From: Sodalis ligni
GTDB lineage: Bacteria > Pseudomonadota > Gammaproteobacteria > Enterobacterales > Enterobacteriaceae
Reading direction: 5' to 3'
Length of the DNA: 64,000 bases
NCBI RefSeq assembly: GCF_016865525.2
Contig: NZ_CP075169.1
Coordinates: forward strand, 992,337 to 1,056,336
Part shown: in pieces, positions 55,450 to 64,000 of the stretch
Layout of the letters: every line of letters starts with the position of its first letter
Numbering within the stretch: position 1 is the stretch's first letter
Notes under the pieces: generated by a model
What the model saw: the letters and a program-made list of their open reading frames with translations, nothing else
The model's database searches: none
Told to the model about the DNA's origin: nothing
Made by a program: the position numbers and the translations under genes

Positions 55450-55510
55450 TATACCCAAAAGATTTCATACTGCAGCCAACACAGCTGTAACGTGAAAGAT
55501 GATGGGTATA
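55450..55510. repeat. imperfect palindromic repeat, copy 1 (TATACCC ends)
   Basis: The segment begins TATACCCAAAAGATTTCA and ends TGAAAGATGATGGGTATA, with a CTGCAG/CAGCTG core. The two ends are imperfect inverted copies. The same terminal pattern is seen at 59808-59871. It lies between ygdQ and mutH. Enterobacterial genomes such as Serratia and Yersinia contain many intergenic repeats with TACCC ends; this is a likely member, from memory and not checked. Confidence 0.55.
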
Positions 55511-55546
55511 AACAATACTGAATGCCCGCGGGCAGGCAATGACTGT

Positions 55547-56239
55547 CTAAATCAGGAAATGCCGGGCCAGCAACGGGCCGGTGAAGGTTTTCTTCAGGTA
55601 GAATCCCCTGGGCAAGGTCATGATCGGCTGCCCGAATTCGCCGATGGCGGCGGTAAGAGCCCGGCTATTAGCGGCTTTGGGACGCAGCTGCAGAACCTCG
55701 CCGTGCCGGGCAGTGATTTTTTCCACCTGCCCCAATACGATAAGATCCATCAATTCCTCCCAGTCCTGCTTTAGCCTCAGCTCTTCTTGGGCGTCAGGGC
55801 TCCACAGCAACGGCGTGCCGACCCGGCGCGCGGCCAACGGAATATCCCGGCTGCCTTCCACCGGTATCCACAGCACCCGCGCCAGCTTATAGCGTACATG
55901 GCTGGTTTCCCAAGTGACGCCGCTATTGCCGGTGAGGGGCGCCACGCAGACAAAGGTGGTTTCCAGCGGCCTTCCCGCGCTATCCACCGGGATGGTCTTG
56001 AGTTCAACGCCGATATCGGCAAAGTCTTGTTCCGGTTTGCTGCCGGCGCTGGCGCCGAGATAACGCTCCAGTAGCACGCCGATCCAGCCTTTGTCGCGCT
56101 TGAGATTGGCGGGCAGCACCAGTCCGGCATGGGTTGCCAGCTCACCCAGGGTATAACCCGCCAGGGCACTGGCGCGGGCCAATAATTCAACTTCATTGAC
56201 CGGCGGCGTCACGAGAGTTGAAACCAACGGCAGGGTCAT
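55547..56239 (-). CDS. mutH: MutH, methyl-directed mismatch repair endonuclease
   Basis: A 230-residue protein of usual length. The active site is [12 protein letters not shown] with D, E and K of the D-(X)n-E-X-K motif; the preceding [19 protein letters not shown] is also family-typical. MutH, activated by MutL, nicks the unmethylated strand at hemimethylated GATC sites. It is transcribed leftward from the long intergenic region shared with rppH, as in E. coli. Confidence 0.96.
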   Translation of the reverse strand: MTLPLVSTLVTPPVNEVELLARASALAGYTLGELATHAGLVLPANLKRDKGWIGVLLERYLGASAGSKPEQDFADIGVELKTIPVDSAGRPLETTFVCVAPLTGNSGVTWETSHVRYKLARVLWIPVEGSRDIPLAARRVGTPLLWSPDAQEELRLKQDWEELMDLIVLGQVEKITARHGEVLQLRPKAANSRALTAAIGEFGQPIMTLPRGFYLKKTFTGPLLARHFLI

Positions 56240-56435
56240 CGCTGTGTTATCCGCATGGTGTTTAAAAACTAGGCTGTCATTTTCAATGAGCCGTATTTAA
56301 TGATCATATAAATTGACGCCATTAATAATAGCATGATTTTTCTATTATTTTTATTCCATTATCTGAACTCTACAACGGTAAGCAAAAGGGTTGTGCACCA
56401 GTAGAGGAGAACAATGAACAGGATCTTACACCAGG

Positions 56436-56444
56436 TTATCCACA
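56436..56444 (+). promoter_or_regulatory. DnaA box
   Basis: TTATCCACA, a perfect match to the strong DnaA 9-mer. Three further matches lie within 320 bases. Confidence 0.6.
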
Positions 56445-56540
56445 GATTTATGGGATAACCTTAATAAAAACTCACTACTGTAGCTATTTACAGCCTTGAC
56501 GCCCTGTTATATTGCTGGTTTGTTCCGATATGGCAGTGAT

Positions 56541-56562
56541 TTATCCACGAAATTGTGGATAA
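56541..56562. promoter_or_regulatory. pair of inverted DnaA boxes
   Basis: TTATCCACG on the plus strand at 56541-56549 and TGTGGATAA at 56554-56562, the perfect reverse-strand box, are 4 bases apart and face each other. Confidence 0.6.
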
Positions 56563-56623
56563 AACCAGCATTGACTGATTTTTAGCTTTACCGGCCCCCG
56601 GAATGAAGCCACAAGATCCCGAT

Positions 56624-56699
56624 GGATCCCGCCGTGGCGGCATGGGATCCTAGCCGCATGAAATCCCAAAGGATTTCTCCGCCGGGAATTCGTTTCCCG
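56624..56699. repeat. three tandem hairpins
   Basis: First: GGATCCC and GGGATCC (7 bp) around an inner GCCG-TGG-CGGC stem, 56624-56650. Second: GAAATCC-CAAA-GGATTTC, 56660-56677. Third: CGGGAA-TTCGT-TTCCCG, 56683-56699. They lie 230 bases upstream of rppH. They could be terminators without T-runs, repeat elements or part of a structured leader. Confidence 0.6.
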
Positions 56700-56748
56700 A
56701 AGGGTTGGCTAAAAGTTTTCCCCTACTAATTCAGCGTTCTGCACAGTA

Positions 56749-56757
56749 CTATCCACA
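56749..56757 (+). promoter_or_regulatory. DnaA box, one mismatch
   Basis: CTATCCACA differs from the consensus TTATCCACA at the first base only. Confidence 0.45.
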
Positions 56758-56930
56758 GAAAAAGTGCATAAAGCCATACGGCGCGGATCGAAACTGTTGA
56801 TAACCTGGCCGCCAAATCCCGCTGAAACCACGATTGAGGCCGGACATTACTGAAAAGCAGTGGTTTACCCTATTGAGGGGATGTGAAACAATCAAGTCAT
56901 GTTTGCACTATAAGTAATCGAGGTAGTCCA

Positions 56931-57458
56931 GTGATCGATGATGATGGCTACCGCCCGAATGTTGGTATCGTAATCTGTAATCGTGACGGACAGGTCTTGT
57001 GGGCCAGGCGCTACGGACAACACTCATGGCAATTCCCCCAGGGCGGCATTAATGCCGGCGAGACCGCTGAGCAGGCAATGTACCGTGAATTGTTCGAAGA
57101 GGTGGGATTAAGTCGCAAAGATGTGCGCATACTCGCCGCTACCCGCAACTGGCTGCGTTACAAACTGCCAAAGCGGCTGGTTCGCTGGGACACAAAGCCG
57201 GTCTGTATCGGGCAAAAGCAAAAGTGGTTTTTGCTACAGATTATGTGTCAGGACGCCGATATCAATATGCAGCGCGGGGGCACACCTGAATTTGATGGCT
57301 GGCGCTGGGTCAGCTTTTGGTACCCTGTCCGCCAGGTGGTTTCGTTCAAGAGGGACGTTTACCGCCGGGTCATGAAAGAATTCTCTACCACTGTCATGCC
57401 GTTGCAGGAAGGCGCTCCGCAACGGTCTTGTCCTGCTTATCGACGAAAGAGGGGATGA
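56931..57458 (+). CDS. rppH: RppH, RNA 5'-pyrophosphohydrolase
   Basis: A 175-residue Nudix hydrolase. The Nudix box reads [23 protein letters not shown] near residue 38 with the catalytic REL-x-EE residues. The C-terminal region ([20 protein letters not shown] and AYRRKRG) is nearly identical to E. coli. It removes pyrophosphate from the 5' end of mRNA and starts RNase E decay. The start is a GTG after GAGGTAG, giving the E. coli N-terminus [11 protein letters not shown]; the frame opens further up to 56883 without similarity. Confidence 0.95.
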   Translation: MIDDDGYRPNVGIVICNRDGQVLWARRYGQHSWQFPQGGINAGETAEQAMYRELFEEVGLSRKDVRILAATRNWLRYKLPKRLVRWDTKPVCIGQKQKWFLLQIMCQDADINMQRGGTPEFDGWRWVSFWYPVRQVVSFKRDVYRRVMKEFSTTVMPLQEGAPQRSCPAYRRKRG

Positions 57459-57470
57459 GCTACGCAGAAC

Positions 57471-59720
57471 ATGCTCACGCGTTTACGAGAGATCGTTGAG
57501 AAGGTTGCCGCCGCGCCGCGTTTGTCGGATACGCTGGATATCCTGGTTAATGAAACCTGTCTGGCGATGAACACTGAGGTTTGCTCGGTTTATCTGGCGG
57601 ACAACGATCGTCGCTGCTACTACCTTATGGCTACGCGCGGTTTACAAAAACCGCGCGGGCGCACCATCACGCTGGCATTCGACCAAGGGATCGTCGGGCT
57701 GGTGGGACGGCTGGCGGAACCCATCAACCTGGCCGATGCCCATACCCATCCCAGTTTTCAATACATCCCCGCCGTAAAAGAAGAACGTTTTCGTTCCTTC
57801 CTCGGCGTACCGATTATCCATCGCCGCCAACTGCTGGGCGTGCTGGTGGTGCAGCAGCGCGAACATCGCCAGTTCGATGAAAGCGAAGAGTCGTTTATGG
57901 TGACGCTGGCCACGCAAATGGCCGGCATTCTTTCGCAGTCCCAGCTGAACGCCCTGTTCGGCCAGTATCGCCAGACACGCATCCGCGCGCTGGCGGCCGC
58001 GCCGGGGGTGGCTATCGCCCAGGGCTGGGTGGATACCAGCCAGCCGTCGCTGGATCAGGTCTTTCCGGCGTCGTCACTGGACAGCGCCCTGGAACGGGAG
58101 CGGCTGACCTTTGCCCTTGGCGAGGCGGCGGCGGAATTTCGCCGTTTCAGCAAACGTTTTAACGCCAGCGCCCAGCAAGACAGCGCGGCCATCTTCGATC
58201 TTTATTCCCATTTGCTTAACGATGCCCGCCTCAAGCGCGAGCTGTTTGCACAAATCGACGGCGGATCGGTAGCGGAATGGGCGGTGAAATATGTCATTGA
58301 ACAGTTCGCCGAACAGTTCGCCCAGCTTAACGACAGCTACATGCGCGAGCGGGCCAACGATTTACGGGCATTGGGGCAACGGCTGCTGTTCCATTTGGAC
58401 GACAGCACCCAGCGCGTGACGCAGTGGCCGTCCCGTTTTGTGCTGGTGGCCGATGAGCTGAGCGCCACGCTGCTGGCGGAAGTGCCGCAAAGTAAAATGG
58501 TCGGCGTGGTGGTGCGCGACGGGGCCGCCAATTCCCACGCCGCCATACTGGTCCGGGCCATGGGCATTCCGACGGTGATGGGCGCGGATATCCAACCCTT
58601 GCTGCTGAACCAGCGCCTGCTGGTGGTGGACGGTTATCGCGGCGAGCTGCTGGTGGATCCGGAACCGGTGCTGGTGCAGGAGTATCAGCGCCTCATCAGC
58701 GAGGAAAAAGAGCTTAGCCGCCTGGCGGAAGATGATGTGGAACAGCCGGCGCGGCTTAAAAGCGGCGAGCGGATCCAAATCATGCTGAATGCCGGTCTAA
58801 GCGCCGAGCACGAACAGCGGCTGGGTGACCGGGTGGATGGGGTCGGGCTGTATCGTACCGAAATCCCTTTTATGCTGCAAAGCGGTTTTCCGTCGGAAGA
58901 TGAGCAGGTGGCGCAATATCAGGGCATGCTGCAGCTGTTTCCCAGCAAATCCGTTACGCTGCGTACCCTGGATGTGGGGTCGGATAAACAGCTGCCCTAT
59001 ATGGCCCCCATCAACGAAGAGAACCCGTGCCTCGGCTGGCGCGGAATCCGCATTACCCTGGATCAGCCGGAAATCTTCCTGATCCAGGTGCGGGCCATGC
59101 TGCGCGCCAATGCGGCCACCGGCAACCTCAGCATTTTACTGCCGATGATCACAAGCGTGGACGAAATTGACGAGGCCCGGCGGATGATCGACCGGGCCGG
59201 CCGCGAAGTGGAAGAGATGCTGGGCTATGCGTTGCCGCCCCTGCGGGTGGGTATCATGATTGAAGTGCCCGCCATGGTGTTTATGCTATCTTCCCTGGTG
59301 AACCGGGTGGATTTTATTTCGGTGGGCACCAACGATTTGACCCAATATCTGCTGGCGGTGGATCGTAACAATACCCGGGTGGCGGCTATGTATGACAGCC
59401 TGCACCCGGCGATGCTGCAGGTGCTGCAAAAGATTATCGTGGAATGCGGGCGGCTGGGGCTCGATTGCAGCCTGTGCGGGGAGATGGCGGGGGACCCCAT
59501 GGGGGCACTGCTGCTCACCGGCATGGGCTATCGGTCCCTGAGTATGAACGGACGCACCGTGGCCAGAATCAAATATCTGCTGCGCAACGTTGAGCTCAGC
59601 GATGCCGAACAGCTGGCGGAGCGGGTGCTGGTGGCGCATAACGCCATTGACGTACGCCATCAGGTGGCGGCATTTTTAGAACGTCGCGGCCTGGGCGGCC
59701 TGATTCGCGGCGGTCGCTGA
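57471..59720 (+). CDS. ptsP: PtsP, enzyme I of the nitrogen-related phosphotransferase system
   Basis: A 749-residue protein. The N-terminal GAF domain (about 1-165) precedes an enzyme I unit: phospho-histidine H356 in GAANSHAAILVRAMGIPTVMG, the GLYRTEIPFMLQSG segment near 462 and the PEP-site cysteine in CSLCGEMAGDP near 662. PtsP uses PEP to phosphorylate NPr, which passes it to PtsN. It lies 12 bases after rppH, with which it forms an operon, as in E. coli. Confidence 0.96.
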   Translation: MLTRLREIVEKVAAAPRLSDTLDILVNETCLAMNTEVCSVYLADNDRRCYYLMATRGLQKPRGRTITLAFDQGIVGLVGRLAEPINLADAHTHPSFQYIPAVKEERFRSFLGVPIIHRRQLLGVLVVQQREHRQFDESEESFMVTLATQMAGILSQSQLNALFGQYRQTRIRALAAAPGVAIAQGWVDTSQPSLDQVFPASSLDSALERERLTFALGEAAAEFRRFSKRFNASAQQDSAAIFDLYSHLLNDARLKRELFAQIDGGSVAEWAVKYVIEQFAEQFAQLNDSYMRERANDLRALGQRLLFHLDDSTQRVTQWPSRFVLVADELSATLLAEVPQSKMVGVVVRDGAANSHAAILVRAMGIPTVMGADIQPLLLNQRLLVVDGYRGELLVDPEPVLVQEYQRLISEEKELSRLAEDDVEQPARLKSGERIQIMLNAGLSAEHEQRLGDRVDGVGLYRTEIPFMLQSGFPSEDEQVAQYQGMLQLFPSKSVTLRTLDVGSDKQLPYMAPINEENPCLGWRGIRITLDQPEIFLIQVRAMLRANAATGNLSILLPMITSVDEIDEARRMIDRAGREVEEMLGYALPPLRVGIMIEVPAMVFMLSSLVNRVDFISVGTNDLTQYLLAVDRNNTRVAAMYDSLHPAMLQVLQKIIVECGRLGLDCSLCGEMAGDPMGALLLTGMGYRSLSMNGRTVARIKYLLRNVELSDAEQLAERVLVAHNAIDVRHQVAAFLERRGLGGLIRGGR

Positions 59721-59807
59721 ATACCGCCGTCAATGAATATAGCGTACACGAGCGACGGGTAAATTTACCGCCGGTCCGCCGCGAAAAATGTATCCCCTAT
59801 GCTATGA

Positions 59808-59871
59808 TACCCTAAATAATCCAAGTTGCAGGCAGGCCAACGTACCTGCAATTCGACGTATGACGGGTATA
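59808..59871. repeat. imperfect palindromic repeat, copy 2 (TACCC ends)
   Basis: It begins TACCCTAAATAATCCAAGTT and ends CGTATGACGGGTATA, with GCAGG and CCTGC close to the centre as inverted arms. The arms pair imperfectly into a long hairpin. The ends match copy 1 at 55450-55510. It lies in the gap between ptsP and lgt, and resembles intergenic repeats of other Enterobacterales. Confidence 0.65.
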
Positions 59872-59904
59872 TACGCCCTGAAATAAACTCTGTTGTGGTG
59901 ATGA

Positions 59905-60777
59905 ATGACAACGAATTATCTGGCTTTTCCTCAGTTTGACCCGGTGATTTTCTCCGTGGGTCCGGTTGCCCTTCATTGGTACGGTCTCATGTACCTGATT
60001 GGTTTCGTCTTTGCCATGTGGCTGGCGGTGCGCCGGGCCAATCGTCCCGGCAGCGGCTGGACCAAAGAGGAAGTGGAAAACCTGTTATATGCCGGTTTTC
60101 TGGGCGTGTTTCTGGGCGGACGCATCGGCTATGTGCTGTTTTATAACCTGCCGCTGTTTCTTGACAATCCGCTTTATCTCTTCAAGGTCTGGGACGGAGG
60201 CATGTCGTTCCATGGCGGTTTGATTGGCGTAATCTGCGTCATGCTGTGGTTTGCCCACCGCACCAAACGCCACTTCTTCCAGGTGGCGGATTTTATCGCG
60301 CCGATGGTTCCCTTCGGGCTGGGGGCCGGCCGGCTTGGCAACTTCATCAATGGTGAACTCTGGGGGCGGGTGACCACCGATACCCCGTGGGCCATGCTGT
60401 TCCCCGGATCCCGCGACGAGGATTTAGCGCTGTTGCCGTTTCATCCGGAATGGCAGACGATCTTTGACCGTTATGGGGTATTGCCCCGCCATCCCTCGCA
60501 GCTATATGAATTATTGCTGGAAGGGGTAGTGCTGTTTATCATTCTTAACTTTTTTATCCGCAAACCACGCCCGTTGGGCAGCGTATCGGGCCTGTTTCTC
60601 ATCTGTTACGGCGCGTTTCGCATTATCGTGGAATTCTTCCGCCAGCCCGATGCGCAATTGGGGTTATTCGACGATGCCATCAGCATGGGGCAGATCCTGT
60701 CGCTGCCGATGATTATTGCCGGTGTGATTATGATTATCTGGGCCTATCGCCGTCGTCCGCAGCAACAATTGTCCTGA
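59905..60777 (+). CDS. lgt: Lgt, prolipoprotein diacylglyceryl transferase
   Basis: A 290-residue membrane enzyme with seven helices. It has [11 protein letters not shown] near residue 26, [11 protein letters not shown] near 95 (catalytic His region) and the signature [16 protein letters not shown] at about 140-155. It adds diacylglycerol to the lipobox cysteine of prolipoproteins in the inner membrane. It ends 6 bases before thyA, the conserved lgt-thyA pair. Confidence 0.97.
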   Translation: MTTNYLAFPQFDPVIFSVGPVALHWYGLMYLIGFVFAMWLAVRRANRPGSGWTKEEVENLLYAGFLGVFLGGRIGYVLFYNLPLFLDNPLYLFKVWDGGMSFHGGLIGVICVMLWFAHRTKRHFFQVADFIAPMVPFGLGAGRLGNFINGELWGRVTTDTPWAMLFPGSRDEDLALLPFHPEWQTIFDRYGVLPRHPSQLYELLLEGVVLFIILNFFIRKPRPLGSVSGLFLICYGAFRIIVEFFRQPDAQLGLFDDAISMGQILSLPMIIAGVIMIIWAYRRRPQQQLS

Positions 60778-60783
60778 GGTTAC

Positions 60784-61578
60784 ATGAAACAGTATTTGGA
60801 ATTGGTGAGGCTGGTCCGTGAACAAGGCACGCCGAAAGCGGATCGCACCGGTACCGGCACCCTGTCGATTTTCGGCCACCAGATGCGCTTTGATTTGCGG
60901 CAGGGTTTTCCGCTGGTGACCACCAAGCGGTGCCATCTTCGTTCGATTATTTACGAGCTGCTGTGGTTTCTCAACGGCGACACTCATGTCGGTTATCTCC
61001 ATGACCATAACGTTTCCATTTGGGACGAATGGGCGGATGAAAACGGCAATCTCGGTCCGGTTTACGGTAAGCAGTGGCGCGCCTGGGGTGCGGCGGACGG
61101 TCGCCAAATCGATCAGTTAAGCCGGGTGCTTGAACAACTGCGCCAGGATCCGGATTCGCGTCGCATCATGGTTTCCGCCTGGAACGTGGGGGAGCTGGAC
61201 CAGATGAAACTGGCCCCCTGCCATGCGCTGTTCCAGTTTTATGTTGCCGACGGTACGCTTTCCTGCCAGCTTTACCAGCGCTCCTGCGATATTTTCCTCG
61301 GCCTGCCGTTTAATATAGCCAGCTATGCGCTGTTGGTGCATATGGTGGCGCAGCAGTGCGATCTGAAGGTGGGGGATTTTGTCTGGACCGGCGGTGATAC
61401 CCATTTGTACAGCAACCATCTGGATCAGGCGGATTTGCAGTTGACCCGCGAGCCGCGTCCTTTGCCGACGCTGACGATTAAGCGTAAGCCCGCTTCGCTG
61501 TTTGATTACCGCTTTGAGGATTTCGATATCCAGGGTTACGATCCCTATCCCGCCATCAAGGCGCCGGTGGCGGTTTAA
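60784..61578 (+). CDS. thyA: ThyA, thymidylate synthase
   Basis: A 264-residue enzyme, the same length as E. coli ThyA. The nucleophile cysteine is in [12 protein letters not shown] near residue 146; [19 protein letters not shown] and a DTHLYSNH segment hold dUMP and folate. It makes dTMP from dUMP with methylene-tetrahydrofolate. It is co-transcribed with lgt, 6 bases away. Confidence 0.97.
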   Translation: MKQYLELVRLVREQGTPKADRTGTGTLSIFGHQMRFDLRQGFPLVTTKRCHLRSIIYELLWFLNGDTHVGYLHDHNVSIWDEWADENGNLGPVYGKQWRAWGAADGRQIDQLSRVLEQLRQDPDSRRIMVSAWNVGELDQMKLAPCHALFQFYVADGTLSCQLYQRSCDIFLGLPFNIASYALLVHMVAQQCDLKVGDFVWTGGDTHLYSNHLDQADLQLTREPRPLPTLTIKRKPASLFDYRFEDFDIQGYDPYPAIKAPVAV

Positions 61579-61781
61579 GCCAGGATTTTGTCTTGACCGG
61601 GCATGGTCTCCCTTGAACACGTTCGATGCATGCCCGGTGGCAGCGGGCCAGTCTCCAATTGCAGTTTGCCTCGCATTTTTTTGTCGTTTTGCCTTCTCCT
61701 CCTCGATTGTTTGCGCACTGCTTTCCTCCCTGACATTAACCCCATGGCATGGCCGGGCGGTATCGCGTTACGCTTTGCGGC

Positions 61782-62261
61782 ATGAAGAACCCTATTTCCT
61801 CGCAGCAGGGTTATACCCTGATAGAAATGATGCTGGTGCTGCTGTTGGCGGCGCTGATGACGCTTTCCGGCAGCGTTTGCTGGCAACACCACCGTAACCA
61901 GTGCCGGTTATCCCAGGCCGGCCAGCAGATCGCGGACTTTTTGTCGCGTTTGCAAGCGCACGCGGCGCGTAATAATCACAACTGCCGCATTGCGATGAAA
62001 ACCGGCGTCGGTGGGGAGCTCTCCGCTGTCTGCACCTCCCGTCCGGATGAGATGCTTCGGTTCGGGCCGCCGCTCTCCGATATGCGCTTGGAGATGTCGT
62101 CGCCGGGGTATCTCACCTTCAGAGGGCTGCACAATACCGCCACGCCGGCGCACGTTGTGCTCAGTAATCCGGCCGGACGCATCAAAATCATCGTATCCGG
62201 CGCCGGACGGGTGCGATTGTGCAGCGTGAAGGGGAGCTTTGGGGGCATCTCGCCATGCTGA
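61782..62261 (+). CDS. ppdA: PpdA, type IV prepilin-like protein
   Basis: A 159-residue protein with an N-terminal prepilin motif: short leader MKNPISSQQG, then YTLIEMMLVLLLAALMTL, the methylated-end hydrophobic helix with glutamate at +5. It belongs to the four-gene ppdA-ppdB-ygdB-ppdC cluster found between thyA and recC in enterics. These minor pseudopilins are needed to start pilus or type II fibre assembly. The start at 61782 gives the E. coli-like leader. It overlaps ppdB by seven bases. Confidence 0.88.
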   Translation: MKNPISSQQGYTLIEMMLVLLLAALMTLSGSVCWQHHRNQCRLSQAGQQIADFLSRLQAHAARNNHNCRIAMKTGVGGELSAVCTSRPDEMLRFGPPLSDMRLEMSSPGYLTFRGLHNTATPAHVVLSNPAGRIKIIVSGAGRVRLCSVKGSFGGISPC

Positions 62262-62824
62262 AAGCCGGTGAATCAGGTTTTAGCCTGGCCGAAACCCTGT
62301 GTGCGATGGCGGTGGTAAGCCTGGTGCTGTTATCCGGCATGCGTCTGTTACCGGTGATGTACAGCCAATGCTACGGCGGCATCCAGCATATGCGGTTGAT
62401 TCGGCACCTTAACCACGGCCTGCTGTTGATTGAAAAAGATCTCCGGCGCGCCGGACACTGCTCGCCTTCCTGCGGACGACCGGCCGTGGTCATCGGCCAT
62501 CGGCGAGGAGAGGGGCAACAATCCTGCCTGGTGGCTACTTACGCTTTTATACCCTCCTCGGGCGTAGCCGCCGGCGGAGTGCTGGAAAACGAAACCTTCG
62601 GCTACCGGCTGCATCGGGGGGCGCTGGAGACGCAGCGCGGCGTAACGCACTGCAACGGCCCGGGGTGGGTCAAGATGCACGATCCGAAGTTATGGATAAT
62701 AAAGCAGTTGCGGTTTGAAACAGTGGGGAACAATGCCTATCGGGTAACCCTGACCGGCGCTGCGCGAAGCACGCCGTCAATCAGGCATCGCGCCAGCCGG
62801 ATTATGGTGGGGCGTAACGGATGA
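62255..62824 (+). CDS. ppdB: PpdB, type IV prepilin-like protein
   Basis: A 189-residue prepilin-like protein. Its leader is MLKAGESG followed by FSLAETLCAMAVVSLVLLSG, with the glutamate at +5. The mature part contains several cysteines. The ATG at 62255 lies inside the ppdA end. The next gene, ygdB, begins four bases before its stop codon ends, so the cluster is translationally linked. Confidence 0.88.
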   Translation: MLKAGESGFSLAETLCAMAVVSLVLLSGMRLLPVMYSQCYGGIQHMRLIRHLNHGLLLIEKDLRRAGHCSPSCGRPAVVIGHRRGEGQQSCLVATYAFIPSSGVAAGGVLENETFGYRLHRGALETQRGVTHCNGPGWVKMHDPKLWIIKQLRFETVGNNAYRVTLTGAARSTPSIRHRASRIMVGRNG

Positions 62825-63276
62825 TGCCGGTAGAAGAGCAAGGCAGCGGCGCGCTGGCGGTGTTGCCGATCCTGCTGATTATCGGCTTGACGGCCATGCT
62901 GGGCTGGCAGCGTTTTTTAGATGGCGCGGTACCCCTGATTCATGACGAGCAGCGTTATCTGACAGCATTCCATCGCGCTGAATCCGCATTATCCTGGGCA
63001 ATGACCGTACCCTGGCGGGGGGAGGACGGCGAGTGCCGCCGCCCTGAAGGAGAAGCCTTCCGGGCCTGTCTTTGCGCGCCGCGTCTGACGGTCGGCTGGG
63101 TGCTGCATGCGCAAAGCGGCGTCCTGGAAGACGCGCGCGGGCCCGGGGAGATAAACCTCTATCGGCGGGTGGCGCTGACTAGAATGAAAGAAGACCTTGG
63201 GGAGACAGGTAAGGAGAGGCGAAGCTGCATGCTGACGCCGCTGGCCAGTGGCTGGCTGGATTATTATCCAGGCTGA
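62821..63276 (+). CDS. ygdB: YgdB (DUF2509), pseudopilin-like protein
   Basis: A 151-residue protein with a degenerate prepilin start (EEQGSGALAVLPILLIIGLTAM). The middle has RAESALSWAMTVPW and paired cysteines (CRRPEGEAFRACLC), as in the YgdB/DUF2509 family. It overlaps ppdB by four bases. It is a GspK-like tip component by position in the cluster. A gap of 196 bases before ppdC, unusual for this cluster, holds nothing that I can identify. Confidence 0.85.
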   Translation: MMPVEEQGSGALAVLPILLIIGLTAMLGWQRFLDGAVPLIHDEQRYLTAFHRAESALSWAMTVPWRGEDGECRRPEGEAFRACLCAPRLTVGWVLHAQSGVLEDARGPGEINLYRRVALTRMKEDLGETGKERRSCMLTPLASGWLDYYPG

Positions 63277-63472
63277 CTGTGCGTGGCCGGATAGCGTACC
63301 GGCACCGCGGCATACCGGCGTCGGTATTCGGCGGCGGATTGAATGGTTCTTCTGGCCGTACACAAGACCGGGGAGCCTTGCATGTAGCCAAGTGTTCAAC
63401 TGACGGCGAGTTTGCCCCGGGAGCGAGAGCCGGTAGCCGGGGCTGCGGAACCCGACGCGAAGGAGACAGTTT

Positions 63473-63829
63473 ATGCATGGTGGCGATGAGCGGGGACTGG
63501 GCATGCCGGAAGCCATGGTGACGGTGCTGCTGTTTTCCGTGATTGCCCTGGCCTTTATAAATTACCTGCAAGCGCTTAAGCAGACCCAGGACGGACTGGT
63601 TCAGCGCCAGCAGGCGTTGGCCTTTGCCCACCAGGCGCTTGAGCTTCATCGTCTTGGAGGACGGGACCTCTCATGGGATCTGCCCCAGGGCTGGCGGATA
63701 GACAGGGTAGAGCAGCCCCGCGGACCGGCTTGCCGACGGGTTACCGTCGAAGTGCGAATCCCGTCGGGGGGTAGCGCTGCGCTTAGCGAATGGTTTTGTC
63801 GAAAAGATTCCGGCGGTGCTCCGCCATAG
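63473..63829 (+). CDS. ppdC: PpdC, type IV prepilin-like protein
   Basis: A 118-residue prepilin-like protein: short leader up to GDERGLG, then MPEAMVTVLLFSVIALAF with the glutamate at +3 or so. It is followed by QALKQTQDGLVQRQQALAFA. It is the last gene of the minor pseudopilin cluster and precedes recC. The ribosome site is AAGGAG (63459-63464). Confidence 0.85.
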   Translation: MHGGDERGLGMPEAMVTVLLFSVIALAFINYLQALKQTQDGLVQRQQALAFAHQALELHRLGGRDLSWDLPQGWRIDRVEQPRGPACRRVTVEVRIPSGGSAALSEWFCRKDSGGAPP

Positions 63830-63923
63830 CAACTGATGACAGCTTGTTTTCAGCGCCAATCCGGTTAAAGTGTCCCCATGAGTAGCGGGGAGCGGCAGGG
63901 AAGTCCAGGCTCGGAGGGGCGGC

Positions 63924-64000
63924 ATGTTTAGAATTTATCATTCAAATCAGTTGGATTTACTTAAATCCCTGGCCGCTGCCTTGATTGAAGGGCAACCGCT
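63924..64000 (+). CDS. recC: RecC, exonuclease V subunit, 5' end only
   Basis: The first 25 codons read MFRIYHSNQLDLLKSLAAAL, which matches the RecC N-terminus of E. coli (MLRVYHSNRLDVLEAL). A GGAGGGGC ribosome site precedes the ATG. RecC recognises Chi and pairs with RecB and RecD in double-strand break repair. The gene continues beyond the window. Confidence 0.92.
   Translation, partial: MFRIYHSNQLDLLKSLAAALIEGQP

Larger units (their letters stand above)
56240..56930. other. mutH-rppH intergenic region
   Basis: About 690 bases without a gene. It holds the promoters of mutH and rppH, four DnaA-box-like sites (56436, 56541, 56554, 56749) and three tandem hairpins at 56624-56699, each listed separately. 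The first 180 bases are AT-rich. No reading frame is supported. Confidence 0.6.

Noticed and set aside
63279..63521. Frame of 80 codons between ygdB and ppdC
   Set aside because: No similarity to pseudopilins and no ribosome site; it overlaps the ppdC start.
1..64000. tRNA, rRNA, CRISPR arrays, prophage integrases or IS transposases
   Set aside because: None of their hallmark sequences was seen on either strand; the only mobile element supported is the group II intron.

Overview
The window reads as a chromosomal segment of a gamma-proteobacterium of the order Enterobacterales. The right third (about 40.8-64 kb) keeps an Escherichia coli-like gene order: lysR, lysA, galR, an Omr small RNA, aas, lplT, tas, ygdR, ygdQ, mutH, rppH, ptsP, lgt, thyA, ppdA, ppdB, ygdB, ppdC and the start of recC. 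Several genes are broken by single-base changes, often in short homopolymer runs (psiE, ygdR, a kinase-tailed gene, a cell-wall hydrolase, an intron reverse transcriptase). This suits a lineage in early genome decay, such as Sodalis-like bacteria, but assembly error is not excluded. The genus is an inference only.

Layout. 0-7.5 kb: a hicAB toxin-antitoxin pair, a broken psiE, a LOG-family enzyme, a MipA-type outer membrane protein with a two-component system, an azoreductase-like flavoprotein with an acetyltransferase, a YfaZ-like porin and a LexA-controlled dinI-like gene. 7.6-12 kb: a nitric-oxide stress block, hcr-hcp under a perfect NsrR-type palindrome, an UppP-like phosphatase and an NsrR-like regulator. 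12-15.2 kb: a YejM/PbgA-like envelope protein and a BASS-family transporter. 15.5-18.6 kb: an AT-rich accessory gene with a C-terminal protein-kinase domain, split by one frameshift. 18.7-20.5 kb: umuDC with a LexA box.

20.8-32.1 kb: a metabolic module. It has a class I aminotransferase, a CTP-synthase-like amidotransferase, a seven-gene leftward operon (binding protein, permease, ATPase, M20 hydrolase, enolase-superfamily epimerase, M24 hydrolase, DapA-family lyase) and a divergent GntR-type regulator plus SDR dehydrogenase. The likely job is import and breakdown of a peptide-like or N-acylated amino-acid compound. 32.3-35.4 kb: a decayed effector-like cell-wall hydrolase with a GH19-like end, and a convergent decayed immunity-like gene. 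35.5-40.8 kb: a quinone oxidoreductase, a P450-like protein with a Tat signal, an exported unknown protein and an AraJ-type efflux protein.

40.8-64 kb: the conserved core block, interrupted by a small insertion between lysA and galR (HAD phosphatase, LysR regulator, acetyltransferase) and by a decayed group IIC intron lying directly behind the terminator of the Omr small RNA. A DnaA-box cluster and tandem hairpins fill the mutH-rppH gap, and two copies of an imperfect palindromic repeat with GGGTATA-type ends lie near mutH and before lgt. No tRNA, rRNA, CRISPR array or secretion-apparatus gene was seen.
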